Shown piece by piece: positions 41,501 to 49,592 of a stretch of DNA of 64,000 nucleotides. The position numbers were made by a program, and so were the translations under genes. Origin of the DNA: an uncultured Desulfatitalea sp. (GTDB lineage Bacteria > Desulfobacterota > Desulfobacteria > Desulfobacterales > Desulfosarcinaceae); the NCBI GenBank assembly GCA_937868765.1, contig CALMNL010000004.1, forward strand, positions 1,314,749-1,378,748, given 5' to 3'. Position 1 is the stretch's first letter, and every line of letters starts with the position of its first letter. The notes beneath the pieces were generated by a model. That model worked only from the letters and a program-made list of their open reading frames with translations, had not been told where the DNA came from and made no database searches.

Positions 41501-43059
41501 CCTGCTCCCAGGACACCCAGGACAAGATGAAAGTGGTGATCAAGGAGAAAGGCATCAACCGGGTGGTGGTGGCCTCCTGTTCGCCGCGGACTCACGAGCC
41601 GCTCTTCCAGGAGACGATCCGCGAGGCCGGCCTGAACAAGTATCTCTTCGAGATGGCCAACATCCGCGACCAGAACACCTGGGTGCACATGAACAACCCG
41701 GAAAAGGCCACCGAAAAGGCCAAGGACCTGGTGCGCATGGCCGTGGCCAAGGCGGCCTACATCGAACCGCTGCATCAGGTGAGCCTGGAAGTAAAACACG
41801 CGGGCCTGGTGGTGGGCGGCGGCGTGGCCGGCATGGAAGCGGCCCTGGGGCTGGCCGACCAGGGGTTCCAGACCTACCTGGTGGAACGTTCGAGCCATCT
41901 GGGCGGCAATGCCCTCTGGCTGCGGGCCACCTGGCAGGGGGAGAAGATCCAGCCCTACGTGGAAGCGCTCGTCGAGCGGGTGAGCAATCACCCGAAGATC
42001 AAACTCTACCTGGACGCGGAAGTGATCGAGACCTCCGGCATCCTGGGCAACTTCACTTCGACCATCGCCATCGGCGGCACCACCATGACCACGGTGTCCA
42101 TCGAGCACGGCGCCACGGTGCTGGCCACCGGCGGCAAGGAGTATGTGCCCACGGAATACGAGTACGGCCGGCATCCCAATATCCTGACTCACAAGCAGAT
42201 GGACGAGGCCATGACCGGTGGCGATCCGCGCATCGCGGCCGCCGACACGGCCGTCTTCATCCAGTGCGTGGGCTCGCGCATCCCCGAGCGGCCGTCGTGC
42301 AGCCGCGTCTGCTGCACCCACAGCGTCAAGACGGCCATCGCCCTCAAAGAGCAGAAACCAGAGATGAACATCTTCATTCTCTACCGCGACGTCCGCACCT
42401 ACGGTTTCCGCGAAGATCTCTACCGCAAGGCCCGCGAAAAGGGGGTGATCTTCATCCGTTTCGATCTTACGGCCCCGCCCCAGGTGGTGCAGAACAATGG
42501 CGAACTCAGCGTCACGGTCAAGGATCACATCCTGGGCCGGCCCATCGAGCTGAACCCGGACCTGCTGGTGCTGGCCACGGCGATTCTGCCCAACGAAAAC
42601 AAGGATCTCTTCGAGCTGTTCAAGGTGCCCATCAACGCTGAAGGCTTCCTGGTAGAGGCCCACGCCAAGCTGCGGCCGGTGGACTTCGCCTCCGAAGGCA
42701 TCTTCATGGCCGGCCTGGCGCACTACCCCAAATCCATCGACGAGACCATCGCCCAGGCCCAGGCCTCGGTTTCCCGGGCCGCCACCATTCTGAGCAAGGA
42801 CGCCATCTGGGTGGGCGGCGTCACGGCCATTGTCGAACCGGACCGGTGTGCGGTATGCTGCACCTGCGTGCGCACCTGCCCCTACCATGTGCCCTACATC
42901 GGCAGCGAAGGCCACGCGGTCATCGACCCGGCCGGCTGTCACGGGTGCGGCTGCTGCGTGGCCGAATGCCCGGGCAAGGCCATCACCCTGAAGCATTTCA
43001 CCGATCAGCAGTTGATCGCCAAGACAGCGGCGCTCTTCGCCGAATGCGTGGCGCGGTAA
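38596..43059 (+). CDS. Triple-fusion HdrA / NfnB-GltD-like / HdrA flavin-iron-sulfur oxidoreductase
   Basis: 1487 residues. A first HdrA FAD domain (VMVVGGGIAGIQASLDLADS, ~18-110) leads to a 4Fe-4S motif CTACGECAKVCP (~117-128). Then an inserted GltD/NfnB-like unit (~160-575) has the N-terminal Fe-S cysteines at ~167-218, FAD site AVIGSGPAGLTAAYYLAQKG (~261) and NAD(P)H site VVGGGNVAIDVA (~393). A cluster CLKCGICSECYQCVEAC (~628) precedes the rest of the first HdrA. A second HdrA starts at ~928 (VGVFVCNCGINIGGVADVP) with FAD site VVGGGVAGMEAALGLADQG (~1071), and ends in two ferredoxin motifs, CAVCCTCVRTCP (~1417) and CHGCGCCVAECP (~1446). HdrA is the flavin-based bifurcating module; the insert suggests direct NAD(P)H use. 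First gene of the operon with MvhD, MetV and MetF. Confidence 0.9.
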   Translation: MASKQTSETKKSVVGSVMVVGGGIAGIQASLDLADSGYLVKMVESKSAIGGVMAQLDKTFPTNDCSMCVISPKLVEAGRHLNIDLFTTSEVEKVEGEAGNFKVTLLQRPRYVELDKCTACGECAKVCPINVPNNFDEGLRERKAAFKLYPQGMPSAYAIEKRGTAPCKATCPAHVSIQGYIALINDGRYKEALKLFKQEHPFPGVCGRVCHHPCEGQCTRNDVDKPLAIRELHRFLADYERRSGETYVPEIKEAKRDEKIAVIGSGPAGLTAAYYLAQKGYSVTIFEKLPEPGGMMRVGIPEYRLPRDILAMEIDTVRKLGVEIRCNVAFGKDVTLESLKKDGYKACFMAIGLHGGRRLGVENEDADGVLQGVDFLRDAAMGKEVQIGEEVIVVGGGNVAIDVALTAKRKGAKKVTLICLEKREEMPAWQHEIEEALESDIQIVNSFGPKSFFIDKNKKVSGIEFKTCTAVFDENKRFNPKYDDNACQPFFGDTVIIAIGQSTDLSGLKEQNIAISRPGGLQADPVTLQTPIEWVFAGGDAFYGPKSVVDAVSCGKEAAESIHRFVNGLDLKEGREKTWEFVKPETAREPKKDRVKVRCLDPAARECNFLEVSFGYDEEEAKREAERCLKCGICSECYQCVEACLAKAVNHNQQPTRTVVEVGSIILAPGFSPYDPSKHEYYAYANHPNVVTALEFERVLSASGPYQGHLIRPSDHKEPKKIAWLQCIGSRDINKCDHSYCSAVCCMYAAKQTVIAKEHSKSGLDTAVFFMDMRTYGKEFERYYMRCEKEKGVRFVRSRVHTIDPLEGGDLRLRYANEEGELVEEIFDMVVLSVGLAPNDAAVRLANTMGVELNSHKFAKTRDLAPVATNRDGIYVCGVFQGPKDIPQSVMEASAAAASATKNLAEARGTLIRTKQLPPELDVSGEAPRVGVFVCNCGINIGGVADVPAVREYARTLPHVVHVEDNLFTCSQDTQDKMKVVIKEKGINRVVVASCSPRTHEPLFQETIREAGLNKYLFEMANIRDQNTWVHMNNPEKATEKAKDLVRMAVAKAAYIEPLHQVSLEVKHAGLVVGGGVAGMEAALGLADQGFQTYLVERSSHLGGNALWLRATWQGEKIQPYVEALVERVSNHPKIKLYLDAEVIETSGILGNFTSTIAIGGTTMTTVSIEHGATVLATGGKEYVPTEYEYGRHPNILTHKQMDEAMTGGDPRIAAADTAVFIQCVGSRIPERPSCSRVCCTHSVKTAIALKEQKPEMNIFILYRDVRTYGFREDLYRKAREKGVIFIRFDLTAPPQVVQNNGELSVTVKDHILGRPIELNPDLLVLATAILPNENKDLFELFKVPINAEGFLVEAHAKLRPVDFASEGIFMAGLAHYPKSIDETIAQAQASVSRAATILSKDAIWVGGVTAIVEPDRCAVCCTCVRTCPYHVPYIGSEGHAVIDPAGCHGCGCCVAECPGKAITLKHFTDQQLIAKTAALFAECVAR

Positions 43060-43109
43060 TGTATGTGGATCATCACAAACCCGAGACTCACTAAAGGAGA
43101 GGAAAAGCC

Positions 43110-43529
43110 ATGAGCGCGACCTACGAACCCCAGATCGTCGCCTTCTGCTGCAAGTACTGCGCTTACGCGGCCGGCGACCTGGCCGGCTCCATGCGGCTGA
43201 ACTACCCGTCCAACGTGAAGGTGGTCCAGGTGCCCTGCACCGGCCGTGTGGACATTCTGCACCTGCTGCGCGCCATCGAGGAGGGCGCCGATGCCGTCTA
43301 TGTGGCGGGGTGACTGGAGGGTGAATGCCATTTCCTGGAAGGAAATCTCAAAACCCGTCGTAAAGTCGAATACGTGAAACGCGCTTTAAAAGAGATGCAA
43401 ATGGAAGAAGGGCGTGTGGAGATGTTCAATCTCTCGTCGGCCCAGGGACCGCGCTTTGCCGAGATCGCCACGGAGATGACCGAACGGGCGAAGCAAATGG
43501 GGCCCAGCCCGCTGAACCCCTGTAACTAG
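43110..43529 (+). CDS. mvhD: MvhD-like electron-transfer subunit, selenoprotein (in-frame UGA = Sec)
   Basis: 139 residues if the TGA at 43311-43313 (codon 68) is read as selenocysteine. Upstream: MSATYEPQIVAFCCKYCAYA, then VKVVQVPCTGRVDILHLLRA and DAVYVAG. Downstream in the same frame: LEGECHFLEGNLKTRRKVEY, VEMFNLSSAQGPRFAEIATE, ending TAG at 43527. Cys-containing MvhD proteins have VAGC-LEGxCHFxEGN, so UGA stands exactly where a 2Fe-2S-ligand Cys is expected. MvhD passes electrons between HdrA and a partner. The ATG has AGGAGAGG upstream and lies 50 bp after hdrA. Conventional gene calling would truncate it at 67 residues. Confidence 0.92.
43311..43349 (+). promoter_or_regulatory. Candidate bacterial SECIS element
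   Basis: Sixteen bases after the UGA codon a 6-bp stem ATTTCC (43330-43335)/GGAAAT (43341-43346) closes a TGGAA loop with exposed G and U. GAG (43317-43319) can pair with CTC (43347-43349) to extend it across an internal loop. Distance and G/U loop fit SelB-binding bSECIS hairpins. Confidence 0.65.
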
Positions 43530-43646
43530 TAAGGTGAGGGCTGGTTTCAGGCGAAGACTCGGGTCGAAGGCGGCCGGTAGCGGTCGCCCGCCAGTCATGA
43601 CGGATAATGTCTGCTGTTGACGGATTAAACCATATCGAGGTGAACC

Positions 43647-44315
43647 ATGATTATAGCGGATCGAAAACCCCTGGGCGAGATTCTGGAGATGATCAAGCCC
43701 TATGACAACATTGCACTGGTCGGCTGCAAGGGGTGCGTGACGGTGTGCAATGTGGGCGGCCTGAAAGAGGTGGAGATTCTGGCCTCCACCCTGCGGATCG
43801 CCCGCAAGAAGGAAGGGCGTCCCCTGAAGGTGGACGAACGGATGCTCGAGCGCCAGTGCGACCCGGAATACATCGAGCAGCTGCGCGATGTCCATGACCA
43901 GTATGATGCGGTCCTGTCCATGGCCTGCGGCGTGGGACCCCAGTTTCTCTCCGAAGCCTATCCCCTGCAGCGCTTCTTCCCCACGGTGAACACGCGCTTC
44001 ATGGGCGGCGCCGTTACGCACGGCATCTGGGAAGAGCGTTGTGCGGGCTGCGGTACCTGCATCATCCATTACTTCGACGGCCTGTGTCCCATCGCGCGCT
44101 GTTCCAAGAGTTTGCAGCACGGTCCCTGCGGCGGCAGCAGCCACGGCAAGTGCGAGGTCTCCAAGGATATCGTCTGCATCTGGGACCTGATCGTGCGCAA
44201 GAAGATGGAGCAGGGCCGCCTGGAGGACCTGCGCAATTACAGGGCTGCCAAGGATTGGCGCACGGCCCGGGACGGTGGACCCCGCAAGAGCATGAGAGAG
44301 GAGCTGGTGCGATGA
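43647..44315 (+). CDS. metV: MetV-like methylene-THF reductase C-terminal-domain (zinc/Fe-S) subunit
   Basis: 222 residues of the MTHFR_C/MetV family. N-terminal Cys motif VGCKGCVTVCNVGG; the C-terminal cluster region has ERCAGCGTCIIHYFDGLCPI, then ARCSKSLQHGPCGGS. In acetogens MetV partners MetF and links it to HdrA-type electron donors. The gene follows mvhD by 117 bp and overlaps metF by an ATGA junction, which ties MetV and MetF translation together. No membrane segment. Function inferred from family and context. Confidence 0.85.
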   Translation: MIIADRKPLGEILEMIKPYDNIALVGCKGCVTVCNVGGLKEVEILASTLRIARKKEGRPLKVDERMLERQCDPEYIEQLRDVHDQYDAVLSMACGVGPQFLSEAYPLQRFFPTVNTRFMGGAVTHGIWEERCAGCGTCIIHYFDGLCPIARCSKSLQHGPCGGSSHGKCEVSKDIVCIWDLIVRKKMEQGRLEDLRNYRAAKDWRTARDGGPRKSMREELVR

Positions 44316-45253
44316 GCGACAACGGTTATAAATCCGGAAGCAATCTGGAAAAGGTCCTGAGAGCCGGCCATTTCGCCTTTACCGGTGAGTGCGGGCCGCC
44401 CAAGGGCGCCAATGTGGAGCACTTGAAAGAGAAGATGAATCCGCTGCGGGGCGTGGTGGACGCCATCAACGTCACCGACAACCAGACCGCCGTGGTGCGC
44501 ATGTCCAGCAAAGCCGCCAGCGCCCTGATGGTGCAGGCCGGCCTGGAACCCAACTTTCAGATGGTGTGCCGCGACCGCAACCGCATCGCCATGCAGAGCG
44601 ACATCCTGGGCATCCATGCTTTGGGCATCCGCAACATGCTCTGCCTGTCGGGCGACCACCAGACCTTCGGCAACCACCCCGAAGCCAAGAATGTCTACGA
44701 TCTGGACAGCATGCAGCTCATCGCCCTGGTGAAGAAGATGCGCGACGAGGGCAAGTTCCTCAACGGCGAAGATATCGACGGACCGCCCAAACTCTTCATC
44801 GGTGCGGCCGCCAACCCCTTCGCCGAGCCCACCGAATTCCGCGTCTACCGCCTGGCCAACAAGATCGACGCGGGCGCCGACTTCATCCAGACCCAGTGCA
44901 TCTACAACATGCCGCGCTTCCGGGAGTTCATGAAGCGGGCCGTGGACATGGGGCTGACCGAAAAGTGCTACATCCTGGCCGGGGTGACCCCCTTCAAGAG
45001 CGCCGGTATGGCCAAGTACATGGCCAAATCGGTGCCGGGCATGGACGTGCCCGACGATGTGATCAAACGCATCGAGGGGGCCGGCAAGGGCAAGATGGCC
45101 GAAGAGGGTATCAAGTTCGCCATCGAGCAGATCCAGGAGTTCAAGGAGATGCCGGGCGTGGCCGGCGTCCACCTGATGGCCATCGAATGGGAGCACAAGG
45201 TGCCCGAGATCGCCGAGCGGGCCGGCGTGCTGCCCAGGCCCAAGGTAGACTAG
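44312..45253 (+). CDS. metF: Methylenetetrahydrofolate reductase
   Basis: 313 residues, TIM-barrel MetF. The start ATG overlaps the metV stop (ATGA). Key parts are FTGECGPPKGANVEHLKEKM with the active-site Glu, INVTDNQTAVVRMS, LCLSGDHQTFGNHPEAKNVYD and DFIQTQCIYNMPRF with the conserved Gln in TQ. It reduces methylene-THF to methyl-THF in the methyl branch of the Wood-Ljungdahl pathway, or makes methylene-THF in the oxidative direction. With the HdrA fusion, MvhD and MetV it predicts an electron-bifurcating or confurcating MetFV-HdrA-MvhD complex. Last gene of the sigma-54 operon. Confidence 0.93.
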   Translation: MSDNGYKSGSNLEKVLRAGHFAFTGECGPPKGANVEHLKEKMNPLRGVVDAINVTDNQTAVVRMSSKAASALMVQAGLEPNFQMVCRDRNRIAMQSDILGIHALGIRNMLCLSGDHQTFGNHPEAKNVYDLDSMQLIALVKKMRDEGKFLNGEDIDGPPKLFIGAAANPFAEPTEFRVYRLANKIDAGADFIQTQCIYNMPRFREFMKRAVDMGLTEKCYILAGVTPFKSAGMAKYMAKSVPGMDVPDDVIKRIEGAGKGKMAEEGIKFAIEQIQEFKEMPGVAGVHLMAIEWEHKVPEIAERAGVLPRPKVD

Positions 45254-45368
45254 TCGTTTCTTGCCATTCAGTGAAGTACGTTGCCTGCAACCACTGGGTC
45301 GCGCGTTCCGGTGTCGCCCGTCGGCCGCCGGAACGCCGGCCTTCCGCCCCAGCAGGGATGAGCCCCCC

Positions 45369-45758
45369 ATGAGCGTCAAAAAGAAAATTCTGGTGGTGGA
45401 CGACGAGCCCGATCAGTGCGCCCTGGTGCGACGCATCCTGGAGCGTGCCGGGTATGAAGTGGAGGAGGCGTACGACGGCCACGAATGCCTGGAGAAGGTG
45501 CGCGCCAATCCGCCCGATGCCATCGTGCTGGACGTGGTGATGCCCGAAATCGACGGGCTGGCCGTGTGCAAGATGCTCAAGGGCGACGGCAAGTACTGCC
45601 ATATTCCGATCCTGATCCTCTCCGCGGAATCCTCCTGCGTGACTTCCACGCGTTTTTCCCGCAACCCGGAACTTTACCGTCCGGCCGACGACTTCCTGCC
45701 CAAACCCGCCTCGGCCGAAGAGATCACCCGCGGCCTGGCCGCGCTGCTCAAGCGCTAA
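45369..45758 (+). CDS. Single-domain response regulator (CheY-like)
   Basis: 129 residues from the ATG at 45369. Receiver fold with the acidic pair in ILVVDDEPDQCALVRRILER, the phospho-acceptor Asp in AIVLDVVMPEIDGLAVCKML and the Lys in DFLPKPASAEE. No output domain, so it acts by protein contact. It lies 115 bp after metF and 128 bp before a hybrid histidine kinase on the same strand. It may be a partner of that kinase. Confidence 0.9.
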   Translation: MSVKKKILVVDDEPDQCALVRRILERAGYEVEEAYDGHECLEKVRANPPDAIVLDVVMPEIDGLAVCKMLKGDGKYCHIPILILSAESSCVTSTRFSRNPELYRPADDFLPKPASAEEITRGLAALLKR

Positions 45759-45886
45759 CGGCCGAAGTTGGCATCACCGCGCATTGCACCTTGCGTGGCA
45801 CAACCGCTTTCTGCTAATCCCTTGGCATTTCCGGCAACTGCCGACCCGCCCGCGGCGGGCCGGGCGCAACCCCTAGGAGGCCCCCC

Positions 45887-48800
45887 ATGCCTTCATCCGC
45901 TGGGCAGCACGATTCCTCCACGCCGACACGCTTCTCGTTTTTCCAGGTGGCCCGCTTCGTGATGGGCCTCCCCTTATTGCGCAATATCCTGCTGGCCTGT
46001 TTGGCGGTGGCCTGCCTCTTCCCGCTTTATCACAGCCTGCTGCTCAAGCCGGCCTACCGCCACCTGCTGCTGCGGATGAGCGAGGATGAGGCACGGCGCA
46101 CGGCCGTGCACCTGATGCGCACCTTAAAGATCGAGACCCGACCCTTGAACGCCGACATGCTGCCGCCGACGCTGATCGAGGCGGTGGCCCAGCTCAAGGC
46201 GGATTTCCAGTTGGAAAAATTAAAGATTTTCGATCCCGACGGCCGGGTGATCTTCTCCACCGATGAGCAGGAGGTGGGGTCGATCCACCAGAGCCCTCTT
46301 TTCACCGAACGGGTCGCCAGGGGCGAGATCTGTTCCCAACTGGTGGTCAGGGGCGGCCGCACCCTGGAAAACCGGCTCGTCTCACGCGACGTGGTGGAGA
46401 TCTACGTTCCGATCCTCTCCCATCAGGTATTCCTGGGTGCTTTCGAAATATACTATGATATCAGCGCGCCCCGGGCGATGCTGGCGGACCTCCTGCAGCG
46501 CAGCAGCCTGACGCTGCTGTGCATTTCGCTGAGCATGCTGCTCATCGTGGGCACCGTGCTCTACCGGGCGGCCAAAGCCATCCTGGCCCATCGCGAGACC
46601 GACGAGGCCCTGCGGCGCACCCACGCCGAACTGGAAAAGCGGGTGGACGAGCGCACCGCCGAACTGATCCGTTCCAACAAGGATCTGCAGCTGGAGATCG
46701 TCGAGCGCAGCCAGGCCGAGGAAGCCCTGCGGGCCAGCGAGGCGCGTTTCCGCAGGCTCATCGAAACCATGCCCAACGGCATTCGCGAGATCGATACCCG
46801 GGGAACGATCACCTTCGTCAACCCGGCCCATGCCAAGCTCTACGGCTATAGCGAGGAGGAGTTGACCGGCCGCTCCATGTTTGATCTGATCGCCGCCGAG
46901 AGCGAGCGGCGCCAGCTGGCGCAGCACCTGGCCTATCTGGTGGCCCAGCAGCCGCGGCCCAGCCCCTGGTTCAGCCGGGATCGCACCAAGGAGGGCCGCA
47001 TCATCGAAACCCAGGTGGACTGGAGCTACCGGCGGGACGCCCAGGGGCAGGTACAGGGCCTGACCACCGTGATCTCGGACATCACCCACCGCAAGCAGGC
47101 CGAAAAGGCGCTGCTGGACAACATCAAATTCATGAACACCCTGCTCGACACGATTCCCAACCCGGTCTTCTTCAAGGATGACGAGGGGGTATACCTGGGA
47201 TGCAACACCGCCTACAGCGAAACCCTGGGGATCGCCAAGGAGGAGCTGTTGGGGCGGCGCATCATCGATCTGCCCGATCTGCCCTTCCAGGCGATGGTGC
47301 CTGAGTATCATCGCCAGGACATGCTGCTGATCCAGTCCCCGGGCATCCAGATTCACGAGCAGCAGGTGGCCACCGCCAATGGCGAGCTCAAGGATTTCAT
47401 CATGTTCAAGGCCACCTTCCGGGACGCCGACGGCCAGGTGGCCGGCCTGGTGGGCATCATGCTCGACATCACGGCCCGCAAGCAGGCCGAAAAGGAGCTC
47501 AAGGAGAGCCAGGAGCTGTTTGACGCCTTCATGCGCTACCTGCCCGGCCCGGCGTTCATGAAAGATCCGGATGGCCGCTACCGCTTCATCAATCCGGGCT
47601 TTTCCCGCCTGGCCGGCACCACGGCGCCGGCGCCCGTCGGCCTGCGGGACGACCAGGTGTGGGACCCCCAGACCGCCCGTCAACTCCAGGCCAACGACCA
47701 GGCGGTGCTGGAGAGCGGCACGGCCGACAGCGCCACCGAAACCATCCAAATGGCCGACCACCAGACGCGCCACTTGCTCACCACGCGTTTTCCCATCTTC
47801 CAGGAGAACCGCCTGGCAGGCCTGGGCGGTGTCTCCATCGACATCACCGAGCGCACCGAGGCCGAAGAACGCCGCCAGCAGCTGGAGCGCCAGCTGCAGC
47901 AGGCCCAGAAGATGGAGGCCCTGGGCACCCTGGCCGGCGGCATCGCCCACGACTTCAACAACATCCTGGCCGGCATCATCGGCTATACCCAGATCGCCCT
48001 GTCCGAGGTGCAGAAAGAGTCGCCCCTGCACGGCTACCTACAGCGGGTGTTAACCGCCGGCGAGCGGGCCGGCGATCTGGTCAAGCAGATCCTGGCCTTC
48101 AGCCGCCGCAGCGAGATCGAACCCACCCCGACCAGGATCAAGACCTTGATCAAGGAGGTGCTCAAGCTGGTGCGTGCCACCTTGCCCGTGACCATCGAGA
48201 TGGTGCAGCAGATCAAGAGCGACGCCACGGTGATGGCCGATCCGGTGCAAATCCACCAGGTGATGATGAACCTGTGCGCCAACGCGGGCTACGCCATGCG
48301 CGAAAAGGGCGGGCGCCTGACCGTGAGCATGGAGGACACGGTGCTGGACGAAACCTTCACCCGTCAGTTCACCGATCTCAATCCCGGCCCCTATTTGAAG
48401 CTGTCGGTGGCCGACACCGGCCACGGCATCGCCGCCGAGCACCTGCACCGCATCTTCGAGCCCTTCTTCACAACGAAACCCAAGGGGGAGGGCACCGGCA
48501 TGGGGCTCTCGGTGGTGCACGGCATCGTCACCTCCCTCAAAGGGGTGGTGACGGTGCACAGCACGCCGGGCCAGGGCGCCCGGTTCGACGTCTACCTGCC
48601 GGCCCTGGAAGGCGAGCCGGCCCCCAAGACGGCCAGGGCCGAGGCCCTGCCGGTGGGCACCGAACGGATCCTGTGCGTGGACGACGAGTCATTCCAAAGC
48701 GACATGAGCCGACACATGCTGGGATTGCTGGGGTACAAGGTGGAGACGCGCACCAGCGGGGCCGAGGCCCTGGCCCTGCTCGAGTCCGATCCCGGCGCCT

Positions 48801-49072
48801 TCGATCTGGTGATCACCGACATGGTGATGCCCGGGATGACCGGCGACGTGCTGGCCACCCGGATCCTCACGCTGCGCCCGGACATGCCTATCATCATGTG
48901 CACCGGGTACAGCGACAACATCACCGAGGAGCGAGCCAAGATGCTGGGCATCCGCGCCTTCGCCCTCAAGCCCCTCGCCATGGAAAACCTCTCCCGGTTG
49001 ATCCGGCAGGTGCTCGACGCCCAGCCCGCGCAGGCCGAAAGCCAAGGGGACGGCGGCGAACATTCTGTTTGA
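45887..49072 (+). CDS. Membrane-bound hybrid histidine kinase (PAS x3, HisKA, HATPase, receiver)
   Basis: 1061 residues. Two membrane spans ([19 protein letters not shown] near residue 35; [19 protein letters not shown] near 215) frame a ~150-residue periplasmic sensor. Three PAS modules follow (~285-400, 405-535, 540-660), then HisKA with [20 protein letters not shown], HATPase_c with [20 protein letters not shown] and [13 protein letters not shown], and a C-terminal receiver with [15 protein letters not shown] and the acceptor Asp in [13 protein letters not shown]. The PAS cores resemble signal-sensing rather than heme-binding types, but no ligand can be read. It is codirectional with the preceding single-domain regulator; an AGGAGG box precedes the ATG. 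Confidence 0.93.
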   Translation: MPSSAGQHDSSTPTRFSFFQVARFVMGLPLLRNILLACLAVACLFPLYHSLLLKPAYRHLLLRMSEDEARRTAVHLMRTLKIETRPLNADMLPPTLIEAVAQLKADFQLEKLKIFDPDGRVIFSTDEQEVGSIHQSPLFTERVARGEICSQLVVRGGRTLENRLVSRDVVEIYVPILSHQVFLGAFEIYYDISAPRAMLADLLQRSSLTLLCISLSMLLIVGTVLYRAAKAILAHRETDEALRRTHAELEKRVDERTAELIRSNKDLQLEIVERSQAEEALRASEARFRRLIETMPNGIREIDTRGTITFVNPAHAKLYGYSEEELTGRSMFDLIAAESERRQLAQHLAYLVAQQPRPSPWFSRDRTKEGRIIETQVDWSYRRDAQGQVQGLTTVISDITHRKQAEKALLDNIKFMNTLLDTIPNPVFFKDDEGVYLGCNTAYSETLGIAKEELLGRRIIDLPDLPFQAMVPEYHRQDMLLIQSPGIQIHEQQVATANGELKDFIMFKATFRDADGQVAGLVGIMLDITARKQAEKELKESQELFDAFMRYLPGPAFMKDPDGRYRFINPGFSRLAGTTAPAPVGLRDDQVWDPQTARQLQANDQAVLESGTADSATETIQMADHQTRHLLTTRFPIFQENRLAGLGGVSIDITERTEAEERRQQLERQLQQAQKMEALGTLAGGIAHDFNNILAGIIGYTQIALSEVQKESPLHGYLQRVLTAGERAGDLVKQILAFSRRSEIEPTPTRIKTLIKEVLKLVRATLPVTIEMVQQIKSDATVMADPVQIHQVMMNLCANAGYAMREKGGRLTVSMEDTVLDETFTRQFTDLNPGPYLKLSVADTGHGIAAEHLHRIFEPFFTTKPKGEGTGMGLSVVHGIVTSLKGVVTVHSTPGQGARFDVYLPALEGEPAPKTARAEALPVGTERILCVDDESFQSDMSRHMLGLLGYKVETRTSGAEALALLESDPGAFDLVITDMVMPGMTGDVLATRILTLRPDMPIIMCTGYSDNITEERAKMLGIRAFALKPLAMENLSRLIRQVLDAQPAQAESQGDGGEHSV

Positions 49073-49112
49073 GGCTTGGGAAAAGGGCGGTGCTGCGGCT
49101 AAGATCCGGACC

Positions 49113-49472
49113 ATGCATGCAATACAGGGGGTGGTTCATAACACCGCCGCAGGAATCAAACGATGGCGCGGGCGACTGCTTCTGGGCGCCCTGGCGTGCC
49201 TGGTGCTCGTGGTGGGCCCAGGGACAGCCCCTATCGCGATTACCGCTTCGACCGAGCCTTTTTCAATGACCTCATCCAGAGCCAGGCGGTGACCCTCGAC
49301 GACAGCGCGGAGGCAGCGCAGGTGGCCCGGCTCTATCTTTTTCCTCACCGCCACCGGCAGCGGGAAGGCGCGGGTCGAGATCAAAACCCTGGAGGTCCGG
49401 CCCCAAGGCCGGCATTTTAGCGTGCGGGCCGGGCTGCCGCTCTCCCCGTTCCGGCCTCGGTCCGAAGATTAG
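49113..49472 (+). pseudogene. Probable decayed gene for a small exported protein
   Basis: No single frame spans the segment. One frame from ATG 49113 encodes a positively charged start and a hydrophobic run (GRLLLGALACLVLVVGPG) like a signal peptide. A second frame continues with YRDYRFDRAFFNDLIQSQAV, then TLDDSAEAAQVARLYL. A third frame has LFLTATGSGKARVEIKTLEV followed by RPQGRHFSVRAGLPLSPFR and ends at TAG 49470-49472. This reads like one short secreted or lipoprotein gene with two frameshifts, or sequencing errors in a GC-rich tract. The original function cannot be named. The rest of 49073-49592 shows no gene. Confidence 0.4.
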
Positions 49473-49592
49473 ATCGAGCGCATTGCGAAGATGTGGTCCA
49501 AACCGCGGGCCCGCATCAAAAGGGCCCACGATCTTTGCGGGGAAGAAGCAACGCTTCTCGGCGGCTGGGGGGATGAGGGAGCCCGGCGGTGC

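Noticed and set aside
41089-42996. A 635-codon open frame on the minus strand across the HdrA fusion
   Set aside because: Antisense shadow of a strongly supported gene; composition is His/Gly/Asp-rich without motifs.
43311-43313. Premature stop or pseudogene in mvhD
   Set aside because: The downstream frame is fully conserved, UGA sits at a known Cys/Sec position and a SECIS-like hairpin follows, so recoding explains it better.
45768-45845. Possible sigma-54 promoters before the hybrid kinase (TTGGCA and TGGCAC stretches)
   Set aside because: No GC dinucleotide occurs exactly 10 bp after the GG in any of them.
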